64,000 nucleotides of DNA from Pseudomonas khorasanensis (GCF_014268505.2 NZ_JABWQP020000002.1:310001-374000); one strand, 5' to 3'. Counted from the stretch's first letter, positions 9,954-20,294 are shown. The notes: generated by a model not told the origin, from the sequence alone. Made by a program: numbers and translations.

Positions 9954-10824
9954 CGTGATTTGCTCCTTTGGTTTTAGAAGAGTACTGCCGTCCCACCTGT
10001 TTTATTATCTGGGCGGCTCTTTCTTTTTGTGTCGGCGCAAACTTATATCACGCCGACAATGTTGGCGATACTTGCGAAACCAACCTTTCAGCTTCTTTAC
10101 GGCGTTGTCGCAAAAGGAGCGCTGGATGTCGCAAATTCACAGTACCGATGCAGCCGGACTGACAACTTTATCGCTGTTTCTGGGCCTTTTTGCATCGGTA
10201 AAAAAGAGTCCCTGGCAAAACACTTGAATCTCCATCGGGCAACCCTGCCACTGTTCTTATTGGCCGCAAGCCCACCCCATCCGGTGGTGCGCTCACTGTC
10301 CATACGAGTACCTTGCAACAAGCGTGCACAAACCGCAAATTCGCTGCGGTTATTTTTCTGTACAGCTTGCGCAAATGTGAAAACCTTGTGAAACGGGGCC
10401 TCGCGCCTGTTTTAGCTGCGGGCTTGACGGCGCTCGCGCAATGGTGTTTGAACGCACCAAAGGTGCGCATGACAACCGAAAACGTTACCGGTTCACCCCG
10501 AAGTGGGTATTTGGCGGATGCCCGACCCGGTGAGCGTAGACGCGCTGAGCGGTTTTGGTGCAAAAAAATCACGGCTGAGCCTGATTAATTCTGCCAACGT
10601 TGAATTCAGGGCTGCGTTGATCAAGGCTTTTAACGCTGTTCTTCCAGTGAAAACTCACATAGCGATCCGTGTTGGTGCGCGCCTTCGATAAACGTGACAT
10701 GTCGGGGCGCGCGGTCATTTAAGGTCGCTTCATTCGCAGGTATGCTGCCGCTTTGTCACTTGGCGCGCCGCCCTTCGAAAGGGGCCGCCAAGCGGAGTAA
10801 TGTGATCAGCCGGGAGTATGCGCA
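9954..10824. other. Long intergenic region upstream of the porin; no gene recognised
   Basis: 871 bases between the divergent porin and HIT genes. Frames of up to 134 codons exist on both strands, but their translations are basic and patternless and none has a good ribosome site. Visible structure is limited to a hairpin at 10759-10792 (arms CTTGGCG/CGCCAAG, inner CCCTT/AAGGG) just before the HIT gene. The region is less GC-rich than its flanks, with runs such as TTTTTCTG. It probably holds the regulated porin promoter. Confidence 0.6.
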
Positions 10825-11250
10825 GTGTTTGCTTTAGATCCACGACTTCAACACGACACGCTGGTTATTGGCGATTTCCCGCTGTGCCGGCTGTTGCTTT
10901 CCAACGACAGCAACTACCCATGGTTCATTCTGGTGCCACGTCGAGACGATATCAGCGAGTTGTTTCAGTTGGATGTCGCGGATCAGCAGCAGCTCTGGAA
11001 GGAAACCACCGCGCTCGCCGAGTTGCTCAAGGACTCGTTCGATGCCGACAAGCTCAACGTTGCAACCTTGGGGAACGTTGTCAGTCAATTACACATGCAC
11101 GTCATCGTCCGCAAGCGTGACGATGCCGCCTGGCCGGCGCCGGTCTGGGGCAAGCATCCAGCCAGTCCGTACAGCGCAGAGCAGGTGGCGACCATACGCG
11201 AGCGTTTGCGTCTGGTGCTGACCGAAGACTTCACGTTTATGGAGGGCTGA
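10825..11250 (+). CDS. HIT-domain (histidine triad) nucleotide hydrolase-like protein
   Basis: 141 residues. The histidine triad is present as QLHMHVIVRKRDD near residue 88, a Q-x-H-x-H variant of HxHxHxx. HIT proteins hydrolyse or transfer nucleotide monophosphates; the substrate here is unknown. The N-terminus (FALDPRLQHDTLVIGDFPLCRLLL) and the WFILVPRR strand fit the FHIT-like subgroup. I use the GTG at 10825, 8 bases after GGGAG; an ATG at 10818 is in another frame. The next gene, slyX, begins 3 bases after its stop. Confidence 0.9.
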   Translation: MFALDPRLQHDTLVIGDFPLCRLLLSNDSNYPWFILVPRRDDISELFQLDVADQQQLWKETTALAELLKDSFDADKLNVATLGNVVSQLHMHVIVRKRDDAAWPAPVWGKHPASPYSAEQVATIRERLRLVLTEDFTFMEG

Positions 11251-11253
11251 GCC

Positions 11254-11460
11254 ATGAGCCTTGAAGAACGCGTTACCGATCTGGAAAGCCGTCTGGCCTT
11301 TCAGGACGACACTATTCAGGCATTGAACGACGTGCTGGTGGCCCAGCAACGCGTGGTCGAGCGCCTGCAATTGCAGATGGCGGCGCTGCTCAAGCGTCAG
11401 GAAGAGATGCACGGCCAGTTCGAGTCCTTTGAGGATGAAGCGCCACCGCCGCACTATTGA
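11254..11460 (+). CDS. slyX: SlyX family protein
   Basis: 68 residues, almost entirely a coiled coil ([26 protein letters not shown]) with the family's C-terminal PPPHY ending. Function is not known; the name comes from proximity to slyD in E. coli. Co-transcribed with the HIT gene, 3 bases apart, and followed by a terminator. Confidence 0.92.
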   Translation: MSLEERVTDLESRLAFQDDTIQALNDVLVAQQRVVERLQLQMAALLKRQEEMHGQFESFEDEAPPPHY

Positions 11461-11489
11461 ATCTTGGCGAAAATCGAAGATTGCAGGCC

Positions 11490-11530
11490 AAAAAAAACCG
11501 CGAACAGCCTGGGCTGTTGGCGGTTTTTTT
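11490..11530. terminator. Bidirectional terminator after slyX
   Basis: AAAAAAACCGC ... GCGGTTTTTTT arms with an inner CAGCCTGGGCTG hairpin; serves slyX and the convergent cold-shock gene. Confidence 0.9.
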
Positions 11531-11538
11531 GCTTTGGA

Positions 11539-12141
11539 TCAGCGACGCGGCAGAGCGGCGATCACGTCTTCGGCTTGCAGGCCTTTGTCGCGGTTCATTA
11601 CCGAGAACTCGACGCGCTGGCCTTCGACCAGAACACGGTGGCCTTCGCCACGAATGGCGCGAAAGTGCACGAAGATATCATCGCCGGAATCCCGGGAGAT
11701 AAAACCGAAACCCTTGGACGTGTTGAACCACTTCACGGTGCCGGTATCGCGGTTGCTCATGTCGTAGTTGGCGGGTGCTGCAGAAGGTGAAGACTTATAG
11801 AAGCTGACCGCCAGGTGCAGGATAACGGCCACCAGGGCAATCACCAGGCTGAACAACACAGCTGGTTGGCCGGCGATGACAGGCATCGGCGCGATCAGGG
11901 TCAGGGTTTGCAGGACGACAGTCAGCACCAGCAACGCGCTGACCAGATTTTGCAGGTGCTGGCGCGGGCCTTTGTTCCAGTAAGGGATCACTGGAGCGAT
12001 GACCAGGTTCAGCAGGCCGAAAAAGGCCAGGTAAAGTGCATCGGGCTGTTGCAGGTAAGGAACGGCTTCGGCTTTCAGACTGGGGATGAACGACAGCAGC
12101 AAGGCTGCTGCGCCCATTAGCAGGTGGACGATTTTCAACAT
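11539..12141 (-). CDS. Membrane protein with C-terminal cold-shock domain
   Basis: 200 residues. The first 115 contain about four hydrophobic segments (roughly 3-20, 36-53, 65-84, 91-113). After a short polar linker ([16 protein letters not shown]) comes a complete cold-shock domain, residues about 131-198, with RNP1-like KGFGFIS and RNP2-like DIFVHF, which bind single-stranded RNA or DNA. A membrane-tied nucleic-acid binder is the simplest reading. It could alternatively be expressed from the internal [12 protein letters not shown] start as a free 72-residue cold-shock protein; I see AAC-rich sequence but no strong ribosome site there. Convergent with slyX. Confidence 0.85.
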   Translation of the reverse strand: MLKIVHLLMGAAALLLSFIPSLKAEAVPYLQQPDALYLAFFGLLNLVIAPVIPYWNKGPRQHLQNLVSALLVLTVVLQTLTLIAPMPVIAGQPAVLFSLVIALVAVILHLAVSFYKSSPSAAPANYDMSNRDTGTVKWFNTSKGFGFISRDSGDDIFVHFRAIRGEGHRVLVEGQRVEFSVMNRDKGLQAEDVIAALPRR

Positions 12142-12451
12142 TTTGATTGGCTCACGTTATGACGGCTCACAAGGAAGAGCTGAAGGCGCACGGTTCGCTT
12201 CAGGAGAAAATAAGAGGCGGTGGACACGTAACGGCATCAGCCTATGCGCGACGCCCTGGAAAATAGGGCATAGCGACACACTGCCTATTTAACAGCAAAG
12301 CCTGCGGCGACTCAAATCAGCCCGGCCAGCGGCAGTGCAGCAGTCGATTTGTCGCAGTCTGTTTGCCTATTGATAGCTGCGAGCCTGCGATTGACTTGCT
12401 AAAGTGGGCCTGAACCTGCTGGATGAACTCAATCACTGTTAGGGGGTAAGC
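12142..12451. other. Intergenic region between the membrane cold-shock gene and dps; promoters presumed
   Basis: 310 bases separating divergent genes. I see no coding frame. A ribosome site (TAGGGGGTAAGC) precedes dps, and TTGACT at about 12391 with TGCTAAAGT just after looks promoter-like but the spacing is wrong for a standard pair. Confidence 0.5.
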
Positions 12452-12922
12452 ATGGCAATTGATATCGGTATCAGTGAAGAAGACCGCAAATCCATCGTCG
12501 AGGGGCTGTCGCGGCTGCTGTCGGACACCTACGTGCTGTATCTGAAAACCCATAACTTTCACTGGAACGTCACCGGCCCGATGTTCCGCACGTTGCATCT
12601 GATGTTCGAAGAGCAATACAACGAGCTGGCACTGGCGGTTGATTCGATCGCCGAGCGCATCCGTGCCCTGGGCTTTCCGGCCCCTGGCGCCTATGCGACC
12701 TACGCCCGTCTTTCTTCCATCAAGGAAGAGGAGGGTGTGCCGAGTGCCGAGGACATGATCAAGCAATTGGTCGAAGGTCAGGAGGCGGTGACGCGCACTG
12801 CACGCGGTATTTTTCCGCTGCTGGACAAGGTCAGCGATGAACCGACGGCTGACCTGCTGACCCAGCGTATGCAGGTGCATGAGAAAACCGCATGGATGTT
12901 GCGCGCGCTGCTCGAGGCATGA
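12452..12922 (+). CDS. dps: Dps family DNA-binding/ferritin-like protein
   Basis: 156 residues, typical Dps size. Twelve copies form a shell that oxidises Fe(II) with peroxide and stores iron, protecting DNA. The inter-subunit ferroxidase ligands are visible: [13 protein letters not shown] (two His) and the later D...E in [19 protein letters not shown]. There is no Lys-rich N-terminal tail ([13 protein letters not shown]), so DNA binding may be weak. The order dps, (RHH gene), fmdB-like, aspS is, as I recall, the PA0962-PA0963 region. Confidence 0.93.
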   Translation: MAIDIGISEEDRKSIVEGLSRLLSDTYVLYLKTHNFHWNVTGPMFRTLHLMFEEQYNELALAVDSIAERIRALGFPAPGAYATYARLSSIKEEEGVPSAEDMIKQLVEGQEAVTRTARGIFPLLDKVSDEPTADLLTQRMQVHEKTAWMLRALLEA

Positions 12923-12930
12923 CCCAGCCA

Positions 12931-12957
12931 GTGCGGACGCCGTAAGGTCGTCCGCAC
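12931..12957 (+). terminator. Possible transcript-end hairpin after dps
   Basis: GTGCGGACG pairs with CGTCCGCAC around CCGTAAGGT, 8 bases after the dps stop; there is no T-run, so termination is uncertain. Confidence 0.45.
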
Positions 12958-13103
12958 GCTGTCCAGACTCTTACCGTTGTCGTTGGCTTATCCTACGAGG
13001 ATGGTCAACAAATCGTATGGCTATAACTTTGTCACTGGGTTTTTATGAAGGCACAGGATGTTGCCTTATAAATCAGCAGTCATGGCAAAGGAGTGTCAAC
13101 GCA

Positions 13104-13441
13104 ATGGTGCAAGGAGACAGGCGAAGCGACAGGATGTCGGCTTCGCGGCACGTTATTAAGGTCGATCCGTTTGTCGGTGGGTTCGACATGAATCTGATCG
13201 AGCCCTTGTCCCGATCAATACGGCTCAACGGTTTTGCGACCTGCCTGCGATTGGACAGGTCTACTGGAACATCCTTGGCGGCATGGCCGAGGTCAATCAT
13301 TGTTCAATCAGCACGCTGCTGTCGCATCTCGATCGAGAGGTGCATTTGCGTCATGGCGGCGTGAAGAACTTCAGTGCGCTGGTACGGGTGGTGTGCGTAT
13401 TGAACGGAGTCAAGGATGCCGCACCGACGGTTTCGCCCTGA
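13104..13441 (+). pseudogene. Ribbon-helix-helix (RHH_4-like) protein gene, split by a one-base frameshift
   Basis: Reading from ATG 13104 (AAGGAG at 13088-13093) gives 50 residues ending IRLNGFATCLRLD. At about 13255 the frame must shift by one base (a missing base in GA-CAG, expected GAACAG or GAGCAG). In the other frame the text continues QVYWNILGGMAEVNHCSIS, TLLSHLDREVHLRHGGVKNF and SALVRVVCVLNGVK to a TGA at 13439-13441. Joined, the two halves match the RHH_4 pattern: G-x-x-T-x-(L/V)RLE-x-x-(F/Y)W, a helix with S-x-x-x-L, and (N)F-S-(A/S)-(A/L)-RV. Such proteins are small DNA-binding regulators. It is either an inactive gene or a sequencing error; without the shift it would encode about 112 residues. 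Confidence 0.78.
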
Positions 13442-13462
13442 AACGGCGGTTGCAACGAGGTT

Positions 13463-13500
13463 GCGGGCTGTGCAGTGTTACGGCTGCACAGCCCGCATTT
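13463..13500 (+). terminator. Terminator-like hairpin
   Basis: 13-bp perfect stem GCGGGCTGTGCAG / CTGCACAGCCCGC with a short loop and ATTTAA after it, 22 bases past the ribbon-helix-helix gene. Confidence 0.7.
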
Positions 13501-13571
13501 AATCGATATAATCCCGCGCTTTCGCCGCAAAGCCCCGCGCGCGGCAGCAATCTGATCGCCGAGACACCCCC

Positions 13572-13793
13572 ATGCCAATGTACGATTACCAATGTGCTTC
13601 CTGTGGTCATCAGATGGAAGCCATTCAGAAGATCAGCGACGCACCGCTGGTCGACTGTCCTGCCTGCCAGGCGCCTGAACTGAAGAAGCAGCTGTCCATG
13701 CCGGGTTTTCGCCTCAGCGGCAACGGTTGGTACGAGACCGATTTCAAGACCGGAGCCAAGAAGAACCTGGCCGGTGGCGACAAAGCTGACTAG
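13572..13793 (+). CDS. FmdB-type zinc ribbon protein
   Basis: 73 residues. The N-terminal half is the FmdB/regulatory zinc ribbon: MPMYDYQCASCGH and DCPACQAPELKK give two CxxC pairs for one zinc. A typical C-terminal tail follows (GFRLSGNGWYETDFK). The family is widespread next to aspS and its exact role is unknown. It lies about 100 bases before aspS on the same strand and probably shares its transcript. Confidence 0.9.
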   Translation: MPMYDYQCASCGHQMEAIQKISDAPLVDCPACQAPELKKQLSMPGFRLSGNGWYETDFKTGAKKNLAGGDKAD

Positions 13794-13891
13794 GGTTCAA
13801 ACCCTGAACGAACGACACGCGTGAGTTTCCGCTTTGCTTGAAAGCGACGGTCACTCCACCGAATTTCGAATTACGAGAAGCGAACCACACC

Positions 13892-15667
13892 ATGATGCGC
13901 AGCCACTATTGCGGCCAACTGAACGAAAGCCTGGACGGCCAGGAAATTACCCTTTGCGGATGGGTTCACCGTCGCCGCGACCACGGCGGGGTGATCTTCC
14001 TCGATATCCGTGATCGTGACGGTCTGGCCCAGGTGGTGTTCGATCCGGATCGTGCCGAGAGCTTCGCCGCTGCCGATCGCGTTCGCAGCGAATACGTCGT
14101 GAAGATCACCGGCAAGGTGCGTCTGCGTCCGGCGGGTGCGACCAATGCCAACATGGCCTCGGGCATGATCGAAGTGCTGGGCTATGAACTGGAAGTGCTG
14201 AACGAGTCGGAAACCCCGCCGTTCCCGCTCAACGAATACTCCGACGTCGGCGAAGAAACCCGCCTGCGCTATCGTTTCCTCGACCTGCGTCGTCCGGAAA
14301 TGGCCGAGAAGCTGCGTCTGCGTTCGCGCATGACCACCAGCATCCGTCGCTTCCTCGACGAGAACGGCTTCCTCGACGTCGAAACCCCGATCCTCACCCG
14401 CGCCACCCCTGAAGGCGCGCGTGACTATCTGGTACCGAGCCGTACTCACGCCGGTTCGTTCTTCGCCCTGCCGCAATCGCCACAATTGTTCAAGCAACTA
14501 CTGATGGTCGCCGGTTTCGACCGCTACTACCAGATCGCCAAGTGCTTCCGCGACGAAGACCTGCGCGCCGACCGTCAGCCGGAATTCACCCAGATCGACA
14601 TCGAGACCAGCTTCCTCGATGAAAAAGAGATCATGGGCCTGACCGAGCAGATGATCCGCAACCTGTTCAAGGAAGTGCTGGATCTGGAATTCGGCGAATT
14701 TCCGCACATGACCTTCGAAGAAGCCATGCGCCGCTACGGTTCGGACAAGCCGGACCTGCGTATACCGCTGGAGCTGGTTGACGTTGCCGACCAGTTGAAA
14801 GAAGTCGACTTCAAAGTATTCAGCGGCCCGGCCAACGATCCGAAGTGCCGTATCGCCGCGCTGCGCGTTCCAGGCGGGGCGAGCATGCCGCGCAAGCAGA
14901 TCGACGATTACACCAAGTTCGTCGGCATCTATGGTGCCAAGGGCCTGGCGTACATCAAGGTCAACGAGCGCGCTGCCGGTGTTGACGGTCTGCAATCGCC
15001 GATCGTGAAAAACATCCCTGAGGCCCACCTGAACGTGATCCTTGATCGCGTCGGTGCAGTCGACGGCGACATCGTGTTCTTCGGCGCCGACAAGGCCAAG
15101 ATCGTCAGCGAAGCCCTGGGCGCGCTGCGTATCAAGCTCGGTCACGACCTCAAGCTGCTGACCTGCGAGTGGGCGCCAATGTGGGTCGTCGATTTCCCGA
15201 TGTTCGAAGAGAACGACGATGGCAGCTTCTCCGCGCTGCACCACCCGTTCACTGCACCGAAGTGCACCCCGCAAGAACTCGAAGCCAACCCGGCCGGCGC
15301 TCTGTCGCGCGCGTACGACATGGTGTTGAACGGCACCGAGTTGGGTGGCGGTTCGATCCGTATTCACCGCAAGGAAATGCAGCAAGCGGTGTTCCGTCTG
15401 CTGGGCATCAACGAAGCGGAACAGGAAGAGAAGTTCGGCTTCCTGCTCGATGCGCTGAAATACGGCGCACCGCCGCACGGTGGCCTGGCCTTCGGTCTGG
15501 ATCGTCTGGTGATGCTGATGACCGGCGCCCAGTCGATTCGTGAAGTGATCGCCTTCCCGAAAACCCAGAGTGCTGCCGACGTGATGACGCAAGCACCGGG
15601 TGTAGTAGATGCCAAGGCGTTGCGCGAGCTGCACATTCGTTTGCGCGAAACGCCAAAGGCTGAGTAA
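13892..15667 (+). CDS. aspS: Aspartate-tRNA ligase (non-discriminating type)
   Basis: 591 residues. It charges tRNA-Asp, and in pseudomonads also tRNA-Asn for later amidation. The order is OB-fold anticodon domain (residues 1-105, [19 protein letters not shown]), catalytic class II core with motif 2 ([18 protein letters not shown]), the bacterial GAD insertion (about 285-420), and motif 3 ([13 protein letters not shown]). I start at the first of two adjacent ATGs, 13892 ([10 protein letters not shown]), which matches relatives; the open frame reaches 18 codons further upstream without family resemblance. A terminator follows. Confidence 0.96.
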   Translation: MMRSHYCGQLNESLDGQEITLCGWVHRRRDHGGVIFLDIRDRDGLAQVVFDPDRAESFAAADRVRSEYVVKITGKVRLRPAGATNANMASGMIEVLGYELEVLNESETPPFPLNEYSDVGEETRLRYRFLDLRRPEMAEKLRLRSRMTTSIRRFLDENGFLDVETPILTRATPEGARDYLVPSRTHAGSFFALPQSPQLFKQLLMVAGFDRYYQIAKCFRDEDLRADRQPEFTQIDIETSFLDEKEIMGLTEQMIRNLFKEVLDLEFGEFPHMTFEEAMRRYGSDKPDLRIPLELVDVADQLKEVDFKVFSGPANDPKCRIAALRVPGGASMPRKQIDDYTKFVGIYGAKGLAYIKVNERAAGVDGLQSPIVKNIPEAHLNVILDRVGAVDGDIVFFGADKAKIVSEALGALRIKLGHDLKLLTCEWAPMWVVDFPMFEENDDGSFSALHHPFTAPKCTPQELEANPAGALSRAYDMVLNGTELGGGSIRIHRKEMQQAVFRLLGINEAEQEEKFGFLLDALKYGAPPHGGLAFGLDRLVMLMTGAQSIREVIAFPKTQSAADVMTQAPGVVDAKALRELHIRLRETPKAE

Positions 15668-15678
15668 GACGGGCCTGA

Positions 15679-15712
15679 AGGCGCATCTTCGGATGCGCCT
15701 TTTTTCTTTCTC
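15679..15712 (+). terminator. Rho-independent terminator after aspS
   Basis: AGGCGCATC / GATGCGCCT stem around TTCG followed by TTTTTT. Confidence 0.93.
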
Positions 15713-15787
15713 AGGTCGATATTTTTCAATTGCCGGCCGCTGCATCCGCAGGGCGGGCAAGGTTTCAAAGAGCATTCGGAGCGAGTT

Positions 15788-16534
15788 ATGGCAGGTCATT
15801 CCAAGTGGGCAAACATCAAGCACCGCAAAGAACGTCAGGATGCCAAGAGGGGCAAGATCTTCACCAAGTGGATCCGTGAGCTGACCGTTGCGGCTCGCCA
15901 GGGTGGCGGTGATCCGGGTTCCAACCCGCGCCTGCGCCTGGCTTTGGACAAGGCGCTGAGCGCCAACATGAGCCGCGACATCATTGATCGTGCCGTCGCG
16001 CGCGGTGCCGGTGCCACTGAGGCGGACAATGTTGAAGAGCTGACCTATGAAGGCTACGGCCCGGGCGGCGTGGCGGTGATGGTCGAGTGCATGACCGACA
16101 ACCGCAACCGTACGGCGGCTGCCGTGCGTCACGCGTTCAGCAAGTGTGGCGGCAACCTCGGCACCGACGGTTCGGTGGCGTATCTGTTCGAGCGAAAAGG
16201 CCAGATCAGCTTCGCGCCGGGTGTCGATGAAGACGCACTGACCGAAGCGGCGCTGGAAGCCGACGCCGATGACGTGGTCACCCACGAAGACGGTTCGATC
16301 GACGTGTTCACCTCGTTCACCAGTTTCTACGCGGTGCGTAACGCGCTGGAAGCGGCGGGCTTCAAGGGCGACGACGCGGAAATCGTCATGCAGCCGACCA
16401 CTAGCGCCGAGCTGGATCTGGAAGGTGCGGAGAAGGTGCTCAAGCTGATCGACATGCTTGAAGACCTGGATGACGTGCAAAACGTCTATTCCAACGCCGA
16501 CATCCCGGAAGACGTGGCCGCTCAGCTCGGTTGA
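15788..16534 (+). CDS. yebC: YebC/PmpR family DNA-binding regulatory protein
   Basis: 248 residues, full length. Starts [20 protein letters not shown], the family signature, and keeps the acidic middle ([16 protein letters not shown]). In P. aeruginosa the homologue PmpR represses quorum-sensing and pyocyanin genes; in other bacteria YebC proteins help ribosomes through difficult motifs. GGAGCGAG precedes the ATG at 15788. Followed by a REP doublet and ruvC. Confidence 0.95.
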   Translation: MAGHSKWANIKHRKERQDAKRGKIFTKWIRELTVAARQGGGDPGSNPRLRLALDKALSANMSRDIIDRAVARGAGATEADNVEELTYEGYGPGGVAVMVECMTDNRNRTAAAVRHAFSKCGGNLGTDGSVAYLFERKGQISFAPGVDEDALTEAALEADADDVVTHEDGSIDVFTSFTSFYAVRNALEAAGFKGDDAEIVMQPTTSAELDLEGAEKVLKLIDMLEDLDDVQNVYSNADIPEDVAAQLG

Positions 16535-16552
16535 TTAGCGACTAGTCTTCCC

Positions 16553-16639
16553 CGTGGGAGCGAGCCTGCTCGCGAAAGCGGCGTATCAGCAACATGGGTG
16601 CTGAATGACACCGCCTTCGCGAGCAGGCTCGCTCCCACA
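16553..16639. repeat. REP doublet (REPIN), family A
   Basis: Plus core 16553-16580 and minus core 16616-16639 between yebC and ruvC, convergent arrangement (Gs outward). Confidence 0.9.
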
Positions 16640-16687
16640 TTTGTAGCTGGATGTCAGGTAAATCGTTTTTTTGAATCTGCAGGCGTT

Positions 16688-17215
16688 ATGACTCTAATTC
16701 TTGGTATCGACCCCGGTTCGCGCATCACCGGTTACGGGATCGTTCGCGATACCGGGCGGGGCGGCTGCATCTATGTGGCCTCGGGCTGTATCCGCACGGG
16801 GTCCGGCGAGCTTCATGAGCGTCTGCAAATCGTCTATCGCGGCGTGCGTGAAATCATCAAGACCTACGGCCCGGTCACCATGGGCATCGAAAAAGTATTC
16901 ATGGCAAAAAACGCCGACTCGGCCCTGAAACTGGGCCAGGCGCGTGGCGCCGCTATCGTCGCCGGCGCCGAAGAATGCCTGGAGATCGCCGAGTACACGG
17001 CCACTCAAGTCAAACAGGCGGTGGTCGGCACGGGGGCTGCCAATAAAGAACAGGTGCAAATGATGGTTATGCACATGCTCAAGCTGACCAGCAAACCGCA
17101 AATCGACGCCTCGGACGCCCTCGCTATCGCCATTTGTCACGCACACACGCGCTCCAGCCTGCTGCCGCACGGTCTGGGAACGGCACGCAGTCGTGGCGGG
17201 CGCCTGCGTCTCTGA
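16688..17215 (+). CDS. ruvC: Holliday junction endodeoxyribonuclease RuvC
   Basis: 175 residues. RuvC cuts four-way DNA junctions after branch migration by RuvAB. The retroviral-integrase-like fold shows its acidic residues in [14 protein letters not shown] (first Asp), [11 protein letters not shown] (Glu) and the C-terminal [14 protein letters not shown] (two Asp). I start at ATG 16688; the frame runs 30 codons upstream through the REP element, which is clearly not coding. First gene of ruvCAB. Confidence 0.96.
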   Translation: MTLILGIDPGSRITGYGIVRDTGRGGCIYVASGCIRTGSGELHERLQIVYRGVREIIKTYGPVTMGIEKVFMAKNADSALKLGQARGAAIVAGAEECLEIAEYTATQVKQAVVGTGAANKEQVQMMVMHMLKLTSKPQIDASDALAIAICHAHTRSSLLPHGLGTARSRGGRLRL

Positions 17216-17329
17216 TAGCATCAGCATCAATTTTCCTGAATGTGGCTCTCCGGCGCCTGGGTTGTCGGCGCGGAACCCACCTTCAATCGTCGCCAGCCCA
17301 CGGCTGGCCAACGCTCAAGGATCTGAAAC

Positions 17330-17938
17330 GTGATTGGACGCTTGCGCGGCACTCTGGCTGAAAAACAGCCACCGCACCTGATTCTGGATGTAAACGGCCT
17401 GGGGTATGAGGTCGAAGTGCCCATGACCACCCTTTATCGTCTGCCGTCGGTCGGTGAACCGCTGACCCTGCATACCCATTTGGTCGTACGCGAAGATGCG
17501 CAATTGCTCTATGGTTTTGCCGGCAAGCGTGAGCGAGACTTTTTTCGCGAGTTGATCCGTCTCAACGGGGTCGGGCCGAAACTGGCGCTGGCCCTGATGT
17601 CGAGCCTGGAAGTCGATGAGCTGGTGCGCTGCGTGCAGTCCCAGGACACCTCGGCTCTGACCAAGGTGCCGGGTGTTGGCAAGAAAACCGCCGAGCGTCT
17701 GCTGGTCGAACTGAAAGACCGCTTCAAGGCTTGGGAGACCTCGCCTGCCATGTTTGCGCTGGTGCCGAATCAGCCGGACGGCCCGGCGCCGGTCAACACC
17801 GCCGAGACCGATGCGGTCAGCGCGCTGATCTCTTTGGGCTACAAGCCACAAGAGGCGAGCAAGGCGATTTCCGCGATCAAAGAGAAAAACCTGAGCAGTG
17901 AAGACATGATCCGCCGCGCCCTGAAGGGAATGATTTAA
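17330..17938 (+). CDS. ruvA: Holliday junction branch migration protein RuvA
   Basis: 202 residues. Tetramers bind the four-way junction and recruit the RuvB motors. Domain I ([20 protein letters not shown]), two helix-hairpin-helix motifs ([13 protein letters not shown] and [17 protein letters not shown]) and the flexible C-terminal domain that touches RuvB are all present. The start is GTG at 17330. ruvB begins on the base after its stop codon. Confidence 0.97.
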   Translation: MIGRLRGTLAEKQPPHLILDVNGLGYEVEVPMTTLYRLPSVGEPLTLHTHLVVREDAQLLYGFAGKRERDFFRELIRLNGVGPKLALALMSSLEVDELVRCVQSQDTSALTKVPGVGKKTAERLLVELKDRFKAWETSPAMFALVPNQPDGPAPVNTAETDAVSALISLGYKPQEASKAISAIKEKNLSSEDMIRRALKGMI

Positions 17939-19000
17939 GTGATTGAAGCTGATCGTCTGATCACCGCCGCGCACAGCCCGCGCGAGCGCGAAGAAGTCCA
18001 GGACCGGGCGATTCGTCCGGTCAGCCTGGCTGATTACATTGGCCAGCCAACCGTACGCGAGCAGATGGAACTGTTCATTCAGGCTGCCCGTGGCCGTAGC
18101 GAATCCCTCGATCACACGCTGATCTTCGGTCCGCCGGGGCTGGGGAAAACCACGCTGGCCAATATCATTGCCCAGGAAATGGGCGTGTCGATCAAAAGTA
18201 CCTCGGGGCCGGTGCTTGAACGTCCGGGTGATCTGGCGGCACTGCTGACCAATCTTGAGCCCCACGATGTGCTGTTCATCGACGAAATCCATCGTCTGTC
18301 GCCGATCGTTGAAGAAGTGCTATACCCGGCGATGGAGGACTTCCAGCTCGACATCATGATCGGCGAAGGGCCGGCAGCGCGCTCGATCAAACTCGACCTG
18401 CCGCCGTTCACCCTGGTCGGCGCAACCACTCGCGCCGGCATGCTGACCAACCCGCTGCGCGACCGTTTCGGTATCGTCCAGCGCCTGGAGTTCTACAGCA
18501 CGGCGGATCTGGCGACTATCGTCAGCCGTTCTGCAGCCATTCTCGGCTTGCCGCTGGATCCAGAAGGTTCGTTCGAGATCGCTCGCCGTGCCCGTGGCAC
18601 GCCGCGAATCGCCAACCGTTTGCTGCGGCGGGTGCGCGATTTCGCTGAAGTCCGTGCCAAGGGGCACATCACCAAAGCGGTAGCGGATCTGGCGCTGAAC
18701 CTGCTGGATGTCGACGAACACGGTTTCGATCATCAGGACCGTCGTCTGCTGCTGACCATGATCGAGAAGTTCGATGGCGGCCCGGTCGGCATCGACAGTC
18801 TGGCGGCGGCGATCAGCGAAGAGCGTCACACCATTGAGGACGTGCTCGAACCGTACCTGATTCAACAGGGGTACATCATGCGCACGCCAAGGGGCAGGGT
18901 GGTGACGCGGCATGCCTACCTGCATTTCGGTTTAAATATTCCGTCACGAATGGGCGAGATGCCCGTGGCAGACGATTTTCTCGACGCCGCAGACGATTGA
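17939..19000 (+). CDS. ruvB: Holliday junction branch migration ATPase RuvB
   Basis: 353 residues, AAA+ motor. Walker A is [11 protein letters not shown] (near residue 64), Walker B FIDEIHRL, sensor 1 GATTRAGML, Arg finger in NPLRDRFG, and a winged-helix C-terminus ending in [17 protein letters not shown] start at 17939 abuts the ruvA stop directly, implying translational coupling. Confidence 0.97.
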   Translation: MIEADRLITAAHSPREREEVQDRAIRPVSLADYIGQPTVREQMELFIQAARGRSESLDHTLIFGPPGLGKTTLANIIAQEMGVSIKSTSGPVLERPGDLAALLTNLEPHDVLFIDEIHRLSPIVEEVLYPAMEDFQLDIMIGEGPAARSIKLDLPPFTLVGATTRAGMLTNPLRDRFGIVQRLEFYSTADLATIVSRSAAILGLPLDPEGSFEIARRARGTPRIANRLLRRVRDFAEVRAKGHITKAVADLALNLLDVDEHGFDHQDRRLLLTMIEKFDGGPVGIDSLAAAISEERHTIEDVLEPYLIQQGYIMRTPRGRVVTRHAYLHFGLNIPSRMGEMPVADDFLDAADD

Positions 19001-19127
19001 TACACATTTGTTGGTGATTTATTCAGGGTTTGTACTGTCAGACGACGGTACTTTTGCGGTAAAGCTTTGAAACCACGAAAAACAGTTGTCTCGCCGGATT
19101 GGCAACCTGAGGAGTAAGCACTAGAGT

Positions 19128-19595
19128 ATGCGCGCGCAAAACGGGCTTGAGCCGTTCGCACATCGTTGTCGCGTTTATTACGAGGACACCGATGCGGGCG
19201 GCATCGTGTATTACGTTAATTACCTCAAGTTTATGGAACGGGCTCGAACCGAGCGGCTCCGCGAACTGGGCTTTGCCCAATCTGCGCTTGCCGGAGAGGA
19301 CCTGTTGTTTGTCGTGCATTCCAGCGAAGCGCGTTATCACGCGCCGGCGCGACTGGACGACGAACTGCTGGTAAGCGCTGATGTAATCGAATTGAACCGT
19401 GCCAGCCTGCGCTTCAAACAGCAGGTCAGGCGGGCCACGGATAATGTGCTGCTCTGCGAAGGGCAGTTTTTGGTGGCCTGCGTGCGCACCGACAGTTTGA
19501 AACCCCGGGCCCTTCCCGAAGACCTGCGTGCGGCCTTCGCCGACGCGGTCGGCCCGGGTACACACTCAAAGCAGGAGATAAAGCGTGGAAGCTAA
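19128..19595 (+). CDS. ybgC: Tol-Pal system-associated acyl-CoA thioesterase YbgC
   Basis: 155 residues, hotdog fold. The active-site signature [19 protein letters not shown] is intact, with the catalytic Asp in EDTD. YbgC hydrolyses acyl-CoA or acyl-ACP and sits at the head of tol-pal operons across proteobacteria. Its end overlaps tolQ by 11 bases. GAGGAG lies 13 bases before the ATG. Confidence 0.95.
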   Translation: MRAQNGLEPFAHRCRVYYEDTDAGGIVYYVNYLKFMERARTERLRELGFAQSALAGEDLLFVVHSSEARYHAPARLDDELLVSADVIELNRASLRFKQQVRRATDNVLLCEGQFLVACVRTDSLKPRALPEDLRAAFADAVGPGTHSKQEIKRGS

Positions 19596-20280
19596 CGTCG
19601 TCGACCATTCCTCCATGTGGAGCCTGGTCAGCAATGCCAGCATCGTGGTGCAGTTGGTAATGTTGACTCTGGTGGCCGCATCGGTGACCTCATGGATCAT
19701 GATCTTTCAGCGCAGCAACTTGCTGCGCGCCGGTCGACGCGCCCTGGAGAGCTTCGAAGAGCGCTTCTGGTCGGGTATCGATCTGTCGAAGCTGTATCGT
19801 CAGGCGGGCAGCAACCCGGACCCGGATTCAGGCGTCGAGCAGATCTTCCGCGCCGGCTTCAAGGAATTCTCCCGTCTGCGTCAGCAGCCTGGCGTAGACC
19901 CTGAAGCGGTGATGGAAGGCGTGGCCCGTGCCATGCGCGTAGCCATTTCCCGCGAAGAAGAGAAGCTGGAGCAAAGCCTGCCGTTCCTCGCCACAGTCGG
20001 TTCGGTCAGCCCGTACATCGGCCTGTTCGGTACGGTGTGGGGCATCATGAACTCCTTCCGTGGTCTGGCCAGCGCCCAGCAAGCCACCCTGGCCACCGTG
20101 GCACCGGGTATTGCCGAAGCCCTGATCGCCACCGCGATCGGTCTGTTCGCGGCGATCCCGGCGGTCATTGCCTACAACCGTTTCGCCGCTCGCAGTGAAA
20201 CCCTGCTGGGCCGCTACTACACCTTCGCCGATGAATTCCAGGCGATCCTGCACCGCAAAGTGCACACCAGCGAAGAATAA
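19585..20280 (+). CDS. tolQ: TolQ inner-membrane proton channel subunit
   Basis: 231 residues. Three membrane segments at about 17-38, 134-157 and 170-193; the last two hold the conserved channel residues ([39 protein letters not shown]). TolQ and TolR use the proton gradient to energise TolA. Start GTG at 19585, overlapping ybgC by 11 bases, with AGGAG at 19572-19576. Confidence 0.96.
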   Translation: MEANVVDHSSMWSLVSNASIVVQLVMLTLVAASVTSWIMIFQRSNLLRAGRRALESFEERFWSGIDLSKLYRQAGSNPDPDSGVEQIFRAGFKEFSRLRQQPGVDPEAVMEGVARAMRVAISREEEKLEQSLPFLATVGSVSPYIGLFGTVWGIMNSFRGLASAQQATLATVAPGIAEALIATAIGLFAAIPAVIAYNRFAARSETLLGRYYTFADEFQAILHRKVHTSEE

Positions 20281-20294
20281 GCAGGTATTTTCCA

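Noticed and set aside
8586..9977. A 463-codon plus-strand frame over the porin gene
   Set aside because: Shadow frame; the porin on the other strand has a signal peptide, ribosome site and family motifs.
10029..10572. Frames of 120 (plus) and 134 (minus) codons in the region before the porin
   Set aside because: Overlapping on opposite strands, basic and patternless, without ribosome sites; not supportable as genes.
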